Positions 11,623 through 22,814 of a stretch of DNA of 64,000 nt are shown piece after piece. The stretch is taken from positions 575,138,263 through 575,202,262 of the forward strand of contig NC_081410.1 of the NCBI RefSeq assembly GCF_030272615.1, given 5' to 3'. Both the position numbers and the translations under genes were made by a program. The notes beneath the pieces are model-generated. The model ran no database searches. It was not told where the DNA came from and saw nothing but the letters and a program-made list of their open reading frames with translations. Source of the stretch: Cryptomeria japonica (Eukaryota > Streptophyta > Pinopsida > Cupressales > Cupressaceae). How positions within the stretch are numbered: the first letter of the stretch is position 1; the number at the start of each line of letters is the position of its first letter.

Positions 11623-11897
11623 GTGCTAGCGTTATGTGACCATCCAACATTTTTGGACAAAGATGAAACACATGGCATCTTTAGGTAGGCCAATCTGCAC
11701 ATGCCACTACCTTACAAATTTCAAAGCTCACTAAGAATATTTTGTATGTTCTGTTGTATTTTTTTTTGTTCGTAAACCTTTTTCATTTTTGTTAAGATAC
11801 TAATAATTGTTGTTACAATTCCAATTCTATTAATAGGGCTTGGCAAATCCTAGATGGAATTTCGGGAAGAGCTACTGGAGCCTACAACCATAGCCAG
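11623..11897 (+). pseudogene. Alanine aminotransferase gene fragment, two exons, broken splice acceptor
   Basis: Exon A, 11623-11684, follows a tacag acceptor, reads VLALCDHPTFLDKDETHGIF and ends at a GTAGG donor after two bases of the next codon. Exon B, about 11819-11897, completes that codon and reads SSNSINRAWQILDGISGRA, then TGAYNHSQ, before a GTATAA donor. These match the N-terminal part of plant alanine aminotransferase, the PLP enzyme interconverting alanine/2-oxoglutarate and pyruvate/glutamate. The family has ALCDHP..LLDK, then SxDSIERAW and GRATGAYSHSQ. The acceptor before exon B is ACAA instead of ACAG. Upstream exons and the following GIKGLRD exon were not found, so this looks like a captured or decayed gene piece that keeps introns. 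Confidence 0.8.
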
Positions 11898-12067
11898 GTA
11901 TAATACACACTGAAACTTACTTTTCTATCTATGTTAATTCTGCATATCCATGGTTGAATAAGTTGTTTGGGAAATCTATATAAAAATATAAAATTTGCAA
12001 ATCAACTTTACATAGTATGAAGATGTCAAATTGGGCTCTTATGAAATTTTGACTGAGCATTTGTCAT

Positions 12068-13390
12068 GTCCCCTACTTGATTAGCACAATTAATCTATGT
12101 CAATATACTTATGATTTAAACTAAATTGATTAGGAGACAAATCTGTTTTAACATGAATCAAATCTGTGCTATCCATAGTTCAATTAATTTATTATTAATA
12201 AGTGAATTGTTCATCTACCATTTAAGATAATTAAGTTTGTCTTCCATAACTCTTAATGCAAGGTTTTCTTTGCAATTTTTTAGAAAATTTGCTGCTATTT
12301 TGGTCATAACTTCTTTGTCTGGATAGATCAGAATGTAAGGCCGAACTTTTTGGAAAGATATGTGAACTAACTTTCATTCAAGACCGATTTTGTGAGATTT
12401 GGTTGAGTTTTGTGCATTTGATGAACATTTTTTCTAAAATCTGTCCTGAAACCCTACTTACAAGGGTTTGATCAAAGAAATGTAAAAATCTCTCCATTCC
12501 ACTAAGGGATATTAATGAAACTTGGTGGAATGGTAGGGATAAGTCTTGTACAGATGGGTTTTTCTTCATTTTTGCAAGGACCAAGGTTGGATGCATTTGG
12601 AGCAATGAATGCCTAACATCTTCATGTGTTAGGCCAAGTAAGCATGGAAGTGAGGGTTGAAGTAGGTCTGAGACAAATATGAATGTTTGGGCACATAAAA
12701 TTGGTGGAATTGATGGTTTGGAGACAAAATACAAGTGTTGGATCTATTGGTTTGTTGTTTGCATAAGTTTTTGAGGTACCTCCTTTGTAAAAGTGATCTA
12801 ATTAGGCCTATTTGGGACTAGGGACTAGTCCATTTTTGAGACATACCTTCCAAAGAAACCCTACCCCCTTTTGACCAATGTTTTATAAAGTCCAAATGGG
12901 TATCTGAATCAAGTTTCCTTTTTGGGATATCGATTCTTATTTGAAATTTATGGCCAAAATACACATGTTGTTGCTCTAATTAGGCCTTAGGACAGAATTA
13001 CCAGTCAATAATTGAGCCCTATATTCAAAAACAGCCCCTAGGGATTTTGACATATGTTGTGTAACTCTGAAAAGGGTATCTGAAAGGTTTACGTTTTATT
13101 TCTGTGATCAGTGGTTTGTGAGTTATTGCAAAAAAACTTCTGAGTAGGGCTAGTAGGGTGTATGAGCCAATACAAGGGAACCCTCATAAGTAAGTGTTTT
13201 GGGGTCACACCTTTGCATTTGGGACTTGTTATTGACATATCTAAGAATTATAGATTCCTTCCCCTTGGTTCCATGGTCATTTGGTGAAGTTGTGTCAAGT
13301 TTGGTGTTAACCGGCTAAGGGTTAAGATGCCTAGTGAGTGGGCAAATGAGTTGAGTCAAGAGACATGTCTCGGTAACTTGCAACCTGTTC
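12068..13390. other. Unclassified, LTR-like sequence
   Basis: The stretch opens with tgtcccctact, a start shared with the LTR at 25388. It has the T-rich, gene-free texture of long conifer LTRs (repeated tttggg, aaaccct and ttgatg words). No second LTR or primer site was found, so the call is tentative. No gene is supported. Confidence 0.35.
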
Positions 13391-13411
13391 TTATTTGTTA
13401 CCAATAATAAA

Positions 13412-13451
13412 ATTTGTTCAAATGTATGCAATAACATACATTTGAACAAAT
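13412..13451. repeat. Perfect 17-bp inverted repeat (hairpin) with 6-base loop
   Basis: The left arm ATTTGTTCAAATGTATG (13412-13428) is exactly complementary to the right arm (13435-13451) around the loop caataa. It sits just before a T-run and the 86-bp tandem array. It could be the end of a foldback element; no transcript context is visible. Confidence 0.85.
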
Positions 13452-13485
13452 AATTTTTTTTTTTAAAAACAACACGTTTTCATCG

Positions 13486-13775
13486 CAATTTCGATGAACA
13501 CAAACCGACAAACCACTAAATTATCCGACGAAGTTGTTGTATGTGCGACGATATTTCCGTTGTACTGGCATGGTCCACATTATCGCAATTGCAACGAACC
13601 ACTAAAACTTCCAACAAAGTTGTTGTATGTGAGACAATATTTTCGTTGTATTGCCATGCTCGACATTGTCGCAATTGCGACGAACCACTAAAAACTTCTG
13701 ACGAAGCTGTCGTATGCATGATGATATTTTTGTCATAATGGCATGCTCCACATCGTTGAAATTGCGACAAACGTT
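13486..13775. repeat. 86-bp tandem repeat, about 3.3 copies, rich in CGACGAA
   Basis: The words gttgttgtatgtg, gttgttgtatgtg and gctgtcgtatgc start at 13533, 13619 and 13705, giving a constant 86-bp step. Each unit also carries (t)cgcaattgc(g/a)acgaaccactaaa. Open frames across it on both strands are only reflections of the repeat. It is contiguous with the CACTA-like subterminal region to the right. Confidence 0.85.
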
Positions 13776-14046
13776 TGGTGCTTTTTCGACGTTTTGAAAG
13801 AGACATTTTGCAATGTTTTGTGGTTATTGTTCGTCACAAGATGGACAGAGTTTTCGTCTCTTTTCTGACGAAAACCAATTTCATTTTTTCGCGGCATTGT
13901 TTGACGACACTTCGTCGGGGATTCGATGAATTTAGGTTCGCCGAAAAAGAGACGAAATTTGTATGTGTGTTTCGTCAGTAATCCGACAATAGTTTGTCGA
14001 AGTTTCAACAAACATTCGTCGGAAATTGGTGCCAAATACAATAGTG
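13776..14046. mobile_element. CACTA-like DNA transposon end (subterminal GACGAA/TTCGTC repeats)
   Basis: The segment holds many short motifs of the type ttcgtc and gacgaa in both orientations, as in the subterminal regions of plant CACTA (En/Spm) elements. It ends at 14046 with caatagtg, which on the minus strand is CACTATTG, a CACTA terminus. Immediately beyond, copia coding sequence begins in mid-domain, as expected if the element inserted there. The matching left terminus was not found; the 86-bp array and the hairpin may belong to the same element. Confidence 0.6.
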
Positions 14047-15070
14047 CCACCACCATAAATAATAAAGACATAACCATTGGTGGATCTTCTACTATCAATG
14101 TCACCTACCCAATCTAAATCCACATATCTATAGATACTCATAAAATATCGAGGTACAATAGGATAACCATGATAACACAAAGAATACTCGCAAGCGCCCC
14201 TCAAATATCTGAACACTCTCTTTTTTACATCTGAATGTGCCCATCCAAGATTAGCCATATATCAATTCAAGAATCCCACATAAGATTGCCAACAACACTC
14301 ACACATGGTAGAATGGCCATGTCCTTAGTAGGACCTTAGTAGGAGATTTTGGACAATCATTCATGGAGAAATTCATTCCCAATGCTTCTGCAAGTTGTCA
14401 TGTTGAATCTCTCCAACACTAAATTCACATAATTACTCTAGCTTAACCAAATCTTGATGTTATCTCTCTCTTTTGATCTCCATTCCTGGAATGTACCTAA
14501 CTGCACATAGATCTTTCATTTCAAATTGTGTTGATAACTGAGACTTCAAATCAAAAATCAAATATTCATTCTCAAACAATATATCATCCACATATAATGC
14601 AATAATAAGAATGTGTCCATTATTAATTTTGAAGTAAACACAATAATTGGATTTAGACTTCTAAAATCTCAAACTCAACACAGGTATAAAACTTTTGGCA
14701 CCACATCTTAGGAGACTATTTCAGACAATACAAAGACTTTTTCATCTTGCAAACTAGAATTTATTTACCATTTTAGCATGAAATGCTCTATCTGTGACAT
14801 GTAAATCTCTTCCTCCAAATCACATGAAAGAATGTTGTCTTAACATCTATTTGCTCGATTTCCCAATCATAAACCATATCAAGTGATTATAAGAACCAAA
14901 TAGATGTAAGCTTTGCAACGAGAGATAAAATCTCACCATAATCTATTCTCTTAACCTGAGAATACCCCTTCACAACCAACTATGATTTATGCTTCTCAAC
15001 ATTGCCATCAAAACCCAACTTCCTTGAACACCCATTTGCATGCCACATACAATTGAATGTTATGTCTTTA
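14047..15070 (-). pseudogene. Ty1-copia reverse transcriptase/RNase H relic
   Basis: Read on the minus strand from about 15070, the sequence passes through the copia RT in order. It shows a KWVFK start, LVVKGYSQVKRIDYGE, the IEQIDVKTTFFH segment, KKSLYCLK*SPKMW, the catalytic ALYVDDILFENEYLIFDLK, STQFEMKDL, then WAHSDVKKRVFRYLRG and YVDLDWVGDIDSRRSTNGYV near the RNase H start. Numerous stops and frameshifts show it is old. It breaks off at 14046 where the CACTA-like terminus begins. The remaining RNase H region was not found to the left. Confidence 0.85.
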
Positions 15071-15299
15071 CTACCTATAAAGATTGGAAACCTACATCAA
15101 CAACATACCCTAAACCAAACCACACTCACAATGCTTTTGATCCTATCATATATCATAAGTTTACAATATAAATTGATATAGTATTCAAATGGGAAAAACC
15201 CTATCAATGGTAGACCCAAGAATTTATTTTCATCCTCGTATCACTTAAAGCTGTCATAAAACAAATCAATCTCTTACTTTAGATGTATTAGCCAACATA

Positions 15300-16140
15300 T
15301 ATGAGGTAGTAACTTCCAGGCAGCTACGCCATGCCAAATGTGCACCCAGGAAAAATTTTGAGTTAAGTTTGTCACAGTCAAAGCAAGGCAGAACCTTGTG
15401 TTGGTTGAGCAAGCCTAGTGTGTGCTAGGATTGCTTACTCTGGGTTTCAGTAGAGATAGTGCACACTAGGAGGGTCTACGTCAAGGCAAAAGTTGGTACG
15501 TGCCTTTGTTGACTTATCCCCATTCTTAAGCTTAAGCGGAACTTTTTATTGGTTTTGCCATCTTATATGTGCACCTAGGCACAATTTTCTGGTATCGTTA
15601 CCACTTGTTAAGTGAGGAAGAAATTTTACATAACCCTACCATGACAAAAGTATTTAGCGTCCAAGATGAGGCAGAAATCTTCATTAACTTAGCCTTTTTT
15701 CTGAATGATAAGCGAAACTTTGGGATGATGACGCCAAGCGCAAATTTTCTATAGCTTAACCCAAGTGGAACTTTAAAGAGACTTAATCCTTTTAGCAATT
15801 GGAGGCAGTTATTTACATTGGTTCTACCATTGGGGAAATCATCAATGAAAACCATGCTTGCAAGGTGGAAAAGTGAACTGAGTTTTAGGCGAAAATCTTT
15901 CGTGCTAACTTCTTGCTGTCTGTTGTTTGATGTTCCAAATTCTCCTTATTGTGCTCTTTTATTTGTCAGCTTGCTGCTCTGATGTCTGCCCTTTATCTTT
16001 GCTCTTTGTTGTTCTGGTGAATGGGGGAAAAAAGGAACAACTCACCTTTTACTTATATATTAAGTTAACTTCTTGCTGTCTGTTGTTTGATGCTCCTTAT
16101 TCTACTCTTTTATTTGTCATCTTGCTGCTCTGATTGATTA
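15300..16140. other. No gene; degenerate repeat with gtgcacc words
   Basis: The stretch contains recurring atgtgcacc(c/t)agg, gcgaaact and aagtggaac words and duplicated patches (cttcttgctgtctgttg at 15910 and 16071). The texture resembles 37.1-37.9 kb. Probably part of an LTR or an old satellite-like repeat. Confidence 0.4.
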
Positions 16141-16548
16141 AGTTGGCCCAAATCCAACCCTTAAAAAACATTACAAAAAGAAAATGATCTACATTTAACA
16201 ATTGTAGATCAATACAAAGGAACATGGACATCGGACACTGTGACATGTTACCTCCAGATGGGCACACTTAAGTGCCTTAATTATGTCATAATACAACATG
16301 ACATATTGGATGTAGATATTTTGTATCAGAAATATACAGATTTTGATATTCTATTCATCAATGGAGAATATATTAAAAAATGTTCCGTTCTGAAAATGGA
16401 ATGTTATTTCTGAATAATATACAATTTTTTTCCTTTGATGAAGAAACTGCAAATTGCTACTTCATTGTAAGTGCAAAATGGTTACATAATCAGCTGCAGG
16501 GGAAACAAGCACTTAAACATACACTTCAACGTGTTTTAGCACAAGCAC
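16140..16548. other. 3' flank of the kinase gene
   Basis: Sequence immediately downstream of the kinase stop codon on its strand. It would hold the 3' untranslated region and polyadenylation site. No other gene is visible. Confidence 0.5.
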
Positions 16549-18060
16549 TTAAACATACAGTGCCTTTGCCATGCCATCTGTCTTGTCAAAATCAATTTTG
16601 GTAAGCTCTCTATTTTCCATATCTTGAAAACTTTCCTCCTCCACAGTAGAAACAGTTTCCCTATTATTGTTAGTAGTGTGTCTATACTCATTTATCCTTG
16701 ATAGATCCTGTGCAATATCTCTCATAGTTGGTCGTTTCCTTGGATTTTTTTGCACACATTTGTAAGCAATAGCAGCTACGGACCTGACTTCTTCAATATT
16801 ATATTTCCCATTCAACCGTGCATCAACTATTTCCTCCCACCCAGCTTTTCCATCTGCACTAATTGCAGCCTGTTTCATCAAAAGTAGCCAAATCAGTGAC
16901 CTGAATGTGGAAGGCAAGAGCATTGTTCAAATCAGAATAAAACAAAATAGACAATATACACTTTTGGCAATAGAACAAGAATCTTATATAGCAAATTATC
17001 CTAATAATTTTCTCTTGAAGAAAGACTTCAAAAGCTGCTGGTAGTTTTATTATAGATGCCATGATAGACCAAGGCCTCTATGGAAACATCGAATTCTCAT
17101 ATGAGTTAACAGATTGTCATCTACTATAACTAATAGAAAGCAATAACAGTGCAACTAAATTACATTCTAAATCTTTGAGGAATGATTTTTTCAGCCACAG
17201 AGAGATGATCAGAAAGCTGATAGATATTACAAGATTTATGTAATCCATGAGCCCTTGTTGTGGATTCCTTGCTGCAATCAGTTCAAAAAGAAGAATGCCA
17301 AAGCTGTATACATCACTGTTCTTTGTATAATTTTTTGACGATACATATTCAGGATCAACATAGCCAAATGTCCCCTTGAGACCTGAAGAACGACCATCAA
17401 ACTTTTCCTCCTTCGAAAGCCCAAAATCAGCTACCTGATTAAACAAGGATTCAAAAAGGACCGATGGAATTTAATCTTTGCAATCGTAGCAGGTTACCAT
17501 GTCAACAATTCTGAAGTTTGGAACAGTTTAGAAGTTAAAATGCCAGTCAAATCAGTTATGAGTTAAAATAATAAAATGCTAATAAAAAGAGGTTGCAGAA
17601 CAGTTATATTGTAGACCTAATGGAAAATGATCATAAGGAAGAAAGCCAATGAGTGAAATCATGGATGAAAATGTAATCTTTTATGCATAGCCCACTAAAA
17701 GAGGAAAAACAAGATCAGAGAAGCAAATTAGAAATTTCTACGGATAGTGCAAAGAAAGTATATCAACATACCCTGGCTCTCATAGAACGGTCCAACAAAA
17801 TATTTGGAGATTTTATATCCCGATGCACTACTGGTGGTACTGCCTGTCAAAAATAAATTAGATATACTGTATGTAGTAGTACTTTACCAAATGCCTATTC
17901 TTAAGGCCTTTTTAGTTCATACTCCTGCAAAATGCAATAAGAAGCCACTGTACGCCTTAAGCTTGTAAACATACCCCATCATGAAGATATTCAATTCCCC
18001 TTGATATATCTTGGGCTATATAGACCCTCAGATCCCAGCTTAATGGCTCCACATGCTCAT
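16549..18060 (-). CDS. CRLK-type receptor-like kinase, 3' exons (catalytic loop to C terminus)
   Basis: Four minus-strand exons with good splice sites join in frame: 17975-18060, 17772-17843, 17231-17434 and 16549-16869. In order they encode EPLSWDLRVYIAQDISRGIE, the catalytic loop VVHRDIKSPNILLD, the VADFGLSKEE magnesium-binding motif, GTFGYVDPEYVSS, DVYSFGILLFELI, GWEEIVDARLNGKYNIEEV and RKRPTMRDIAQDLSRI. A hydrophilic tail follows to a TAA stop. The 68-residue exon ends QQGLMDYINL, typical of plant calcium/calmodulin-regulated receptor-like kinases (CRLK1/2), serine/threonine kinases at the plasma membrane linked to cold and calcium signalling. All kinase motifs seen are intact. N-terminal parts lie upstream: one exon at 41843-41969, the rest not found. 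CRLK is the best family match; the exact orthologue is not determined. Confidence 0.85.
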
Positions 18061-20107
18061 CTAATAAAGAAAAAACACGTGGGAAGTGTTAATACTAGAA
18101 ACATTTAATTTTGAGAAAAAAAACATGCTAAGTTTAATTAATGGCATGAATCGTACTACTATTTAACATTTTCTATGCAGCAGAGAATATTTTCTTCTGA
18201 GGTAGATGAGCTTTCTGTAGTTAGTGATATTGTAGCTTGGTTTTCTTGATCCTAACATTTCATGTATGTAAAAAGATACTACAATCATGTTATTGATCTG
18301 CTTGCAAATGAGGCATTTGAAATGAGCATCCATGTTCAAAATGTTCTGAAAGAAAGATCTTCTTGGAAGAAGCCTATACCAACTGGACTTAGAGAACCCA
18401 CTACCCAGAAACAAAATGTAATTGGGTGCCAATATCCAAGAAGAATATTATTCAATCCAGGTGATATGCAGTCAAAAGAAAGTTGGGTGCCAAGCAGTAA
18501 ATTCCATGTCAATTTCCCCTTTCATTCCATGCCAACGGATTCAAAATAATCAAGATTTTCTGTCACAATATTCCTGATCAGCATCCTGATGACATGGACA
18601 AATTCAATTCAGAATAGGCACCACTTGTCAAAAGTAAATCTAAATGGTTTGGATACCACGCCCTGCCTATGTGCAGAATAAAAAAGTGACTCATCAGCAG
18701 TATGGAAGGCCCTTGTATCCTCACACTGCTGATACTTCATACTTAATCTCACAATTCAAAACACTGTATCTGTCTAAATCTTCCTATTAACAAGTTCAGC
18801 ATATTGGCAATCCAAATAAGCCTGAATTTATTTATACCTCAGTGTTATTATTTTATTGTTCTTTTCCCAATTCCTTTTGTCTATGATGATTTCCTTGTAA
18901 GAGGTCCTTGTAAATAGCAGTGTATTTTACCAAAGTAGTTTTTATTTTGATTACACCAAATATGTCAATGTAAGTTGAACCCCTTCATGCAAAAGACTCA
19001 AAAAAGGTCCCACAACTAAAGTTTTTCTCTTCACTTTAATTTCCTAAATCAATCTCCCTCATCAGCACCGTAGTAAAATTTATTTTTCAAGTGAGGAAGC
19101 AAATAAGTACACATGACTGCAACATAATAATCAATAAAAGTCCTTCAAAATATACAGCAGGTCTGAAATGCTTTCTACAACACCATGAGTTCACAAAGAT
19201 TATCAAGTCTTCCTTTCCATGCAAACATAAAAGTGGATGCTATTTTAAAATGGACACTGCCCCAAAACTTTTATTCAATGTGGATGAAATGGAAAGCCAA
19301 CTCTGGACTCTCAAAGACAAAGCTTTAATCTATAGAATCATAGGACCTTTCCTGGCTGCAAAACTCTCAATTCCTATTACTAGACTAACTAGTGTAGTCC
19401 ATAAAATTAATTAGTTATATTTTCTTAATGACTTGTCAGCTTGCGAGTCATTGTTAGGAATTAGTTGTCAGTGATTGTCAAAGATTGTGTTATGCTTGGT
19501 AATTGTTGTTTAAATATGCTTCTTGTAGATGGGGAAGATGTCTAATCCTTGGTGTTGATGGCGTTTTTACACACTACGCAACACAGAATAAAATACTAAG
19601 TATTATATCCTCTCTTGAACAAAATCTCCTCTTATGCTAAGCTGCGTCATCATATGAGGTGACTCCAAGGTTCCGAATGTCAAGTCTTGGCATGCTCTTG
19701 GATAGACTCAGTTGTTTGATGTGATATTGTTGGAATCACAAGGTAGACTTATGTTGAATCTTGAATGCTTTGAATATTGCTGGAATGTAGAATTTCACTT
19801 AACTTAAAAAAAGGGAAAAAGGATGAAGGCTGAGAAAGCTACTCTAATCCTAAGAATGTAAGAGCGATGGAGGTGAAACTCAACTATGCTTTGCTTTGAC
19901 ATGCGGCGAACATCTCCACAAGGCTAGTGCGATCTTCTAGGGAAAGCTTGATGATTTTCAAATCACCACCACAAGCATTGATACCATCAAGTTGATGCAT
20001 ATCAATGAAGAAGTAGCAATTGAAGTTAAGCTTGGCCAAGATGGATCCAATTGACTACGCAAGACACTTGACAATCAGCAAGGTGTTTAGTAGTATGGAT
20101 TGTAAAT

Positions 20108-21062
20108 CGGGAAAAAATCGGATTTAAAAAATACATAAAAAATTGTAGAAAAAGAGACTATTTTTTAAAAACTTAAGGGCATTTCCATAGCATAGAGATA
20201 GAAAGAGCAAATAAAATAGAGTTTAAGCCATGAATTGTAGAAAATAATTTTTTGTTGTTTATATTCATATTGCTGATTACATAGGCAAATATTCAGTTAA
20301 CTTTTTAAGAGGGCAGTCACCAAATACACCAAACAATTGTCTAATCTGAGATCAAATATTAGCTAAGTCTATGAAGTAACTGAGATCAAAAGTTAATAGA
20401 CAAATAGTAAAAGTGAAGCCATTTTGAAGTGATCCAAGAATTTCATTGTGATTGAGGCAAGGAGTTTTGTAGGGTTAGTTCAATATTTTAGAAAGCTTAT
20501 CAAATCATATTCCACAATTGCAATGCTTTATATCATAGCAACAAAAATCATTCGGGGAAAAGATCAGCAAACCAAAAGTATAAGATTTTTTGAAAAAATG
20601 GGTAAAAAATTGAATTTTAAAAAATCGTAAAAAATTGTAGAAAAATAGACACAAACTACTTTGTTTTTTAATCTTAAAGGCATTTCCATAGCATAGAGAT
20701 ATAGAGAGTAAATAAAATAGAGTTTAAACCATGAATTGTAGAAAATATATTTTTGTTGTTTATATTCATATTGCTAATTACATAGGGCAAATATTCATTT
20801 AACTTTTTAAAAGGGCAGTCACCAAATACACCAAATAGTTGTGTAAGTCTGAGATCAAAGATTAGCTAAGTCTATGAAGTAGCTGAGATCAAAATTTATC
20901 AGACAGAGGTCCAGCTATTATTAAGAATTGAGTAAAAGTGTACGCCATTTTGAAGTGATCCAAGACTTTCATTGTGATTGAGGCAAGGAGTTTTCTAGGG
21001 GTAGTTCAATATTTGAGAAAGCTTATCAAATCATATTCCACAGTTGCAATGCTTTATATCCC
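20108..21062. repeat. Tandem duplication, ~500-bp unit, two copies
   Basis: Unit 1 (about 20108-20598) and unit 2 (about 20599-21062) share long blocks with an offset near 501 bp. Examples are gggcagtcaccaaatacacc, agctaagtctatgaagta, tgaagtgatccaag and gaggcaaggagttttvtag-type sequence. Small indels separate them. No coding potential. Confidence 0.85.
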
Positions 21063-21409
21063 CCGATGGCAATTGGTAAATCTTTTATATGGGGTAGAAT
21101 TCAACAAAATTCATTTATTTAGCTGAAGTAAAAGATTAGCAAGCCACTGGTTTTGGCAATACCTAGCTTGCAACTACTATTTTAGGTAGAGACAAACTTA
21201 ATTGGTAGAGACAAACTTAATTGATTGTGTGTTGGAGGCTATTTTACAAGTATGTAAGCTTGTTTGTTGTCATTCAGATTTATTTCATGGAGCACTTTGG
21301 ATATATTGCTCACATAATGAATTGTATGTCTTTGTTTAAGCAAAATTAACTATATCAATTATAAATAAAAAATCATATATCTATATCTATATATATTATA
21401 TATGTTTTC

Positions 21410-21640
21410 AGATGTTTAGTGTTGCGGTAGAAACACTCCATTGGTGAGGCAGCCACCAAGGTTCAAACCCCTGCTGGGTCATCGAGCTCGCGGGCTTTCT
21501 GTCTTTGTTGGGTCGTTTAGCTCGTGGGTTGAACAAGTGTGGGGAATGAGGACTCCCCAAAAATGGCCTTGTGGGAAGAGATCCTCTATAAGTGGTCTCC
21601 TCTAGGATTAGACCAAGCTAAAACCTGAGTTTCCTTCATA
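21410..21640 (+). mobile_element. SINE-like unit with tRNA-type Pol III promoter
   Basis: A D-arm-like segment (gtgttgcggtagaaacac, with a 5-bp stem) is followed about 35 bases later by a B-box match, ggttcaaacccc. A tRNA-unrelated body of about 150 bp follows, with a (TA)n tail at 21638-21660. This is the usual architecture of plant SINEs. Target duplications cannot be judged because both flanks are TA-rich. GC content is clearly higher than the surroundings. Confidence 0.5.
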
Positions 21641-22260
21641 TATATATATATATATATTATATTAAAAATCAAATATGTACATTATAAATTTTACATTATT
21701 TTTTATATATAGTTTATTATATAACTATTAATATATATTCATAATCTATAATAGTTAAATTTTTTAAACTACTTTGTAGTATTAATTATAAACTATAGGG
21801 GGTTCACTCCTTCCTTGTCAAAATGCCATATTATTTTATAGAATATGCTTACTCCTACAATATATAAATATTATAATATATCATTAATGGATTAATAGCA
21901 TAAATAATATTACCCTAACACAAAAGGATTCATGGGCAAATAACTTAATATTATTGGCAATATAGTAATATTCCACTAACTATAAATCCATAAATATTCC
22001 TAATTTATATTGCTTATAAACTCAAATTAGATTATATAAATAATCTAATTACTATAACTTAATATATATATTTATTATCACAATAATAATGATATATTTT
22101 TTATCAATATTATAATATACATTATTTATGCTAATTAAAGAACAGTAACTATGAATATTATTAATCAAATCTATATATTGATAATCATTCACAATTAAAT
22201 TAGGACAATAATATTATTTAATTGATAGTGCATAATAGTATTAATTTTAAAGCTAGTGTA
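21640..22260. other. Extremely AT-rich segment
   Basis: Over 600 bp of mostly A and T, rich in tatata, ttataa and aatatt words, without genes. It may be a matrix-attachment-like or simply degenerate region. Confidence 0.7.
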
Positions 22261-22814
22261 CAATACTAATTATATACTTGTTCGCTTCAGAATCCATGGG
22301 TTGGGGTGTGCAGAGAGCTTTAGTCATATCGAAGCCATGATTTAAAGAAGATTTTCTAGCTGCTTCGATACTATCTCATATGCCCCCCACGATTTAGGAT
22401 GATTGAGGCCCTTTCAAATTCAATTAATGATCGCCATTGCTCCTCCCACTCCTTTATTTAGGGATTTTCAAAGGTCGGAAAGAAAACTAAGGGACAAAAT
22501 AACAAACTTTTTTAACTTTGATTTCCACATTGTCTCTGATTTCGTCTCACATCAACCCTATTTCTAAGCAATCCAGTAATTTCATGAGTTTTTCTAGGGT
22601 TTTGCAAGTTTATACAATGATTTTTTTCACATTTTTTGCCATTTTTGAGGGTTTTTAACATAAGATTAACATGATTTAAATGCGAAAAAATCATTGAAAT
22701 TGGGTCAACGATATTTTCATGAATCAGGATTTTTTCGGGGAATAAATCGGCTAGCTCCATGATTCAAGATTAATCGGGTATAATCGTGATTTTTTGCAAA
22801 CTATTGCTTCTATG

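Noticed and set aside
11623-11897. Working alanine aminotransferase gene
   Set aside because: Acceptor of the second exon is AA instead of AG, and no further exon could be found on either side.
19091-19414. Plus-strand ORF with an LKDKALIYRIIGP segment, possibly DUF4283
   Set aside because: The segment faintly resembles a LINE ORF1 N-terminus, but nothing else of the domain is seen.
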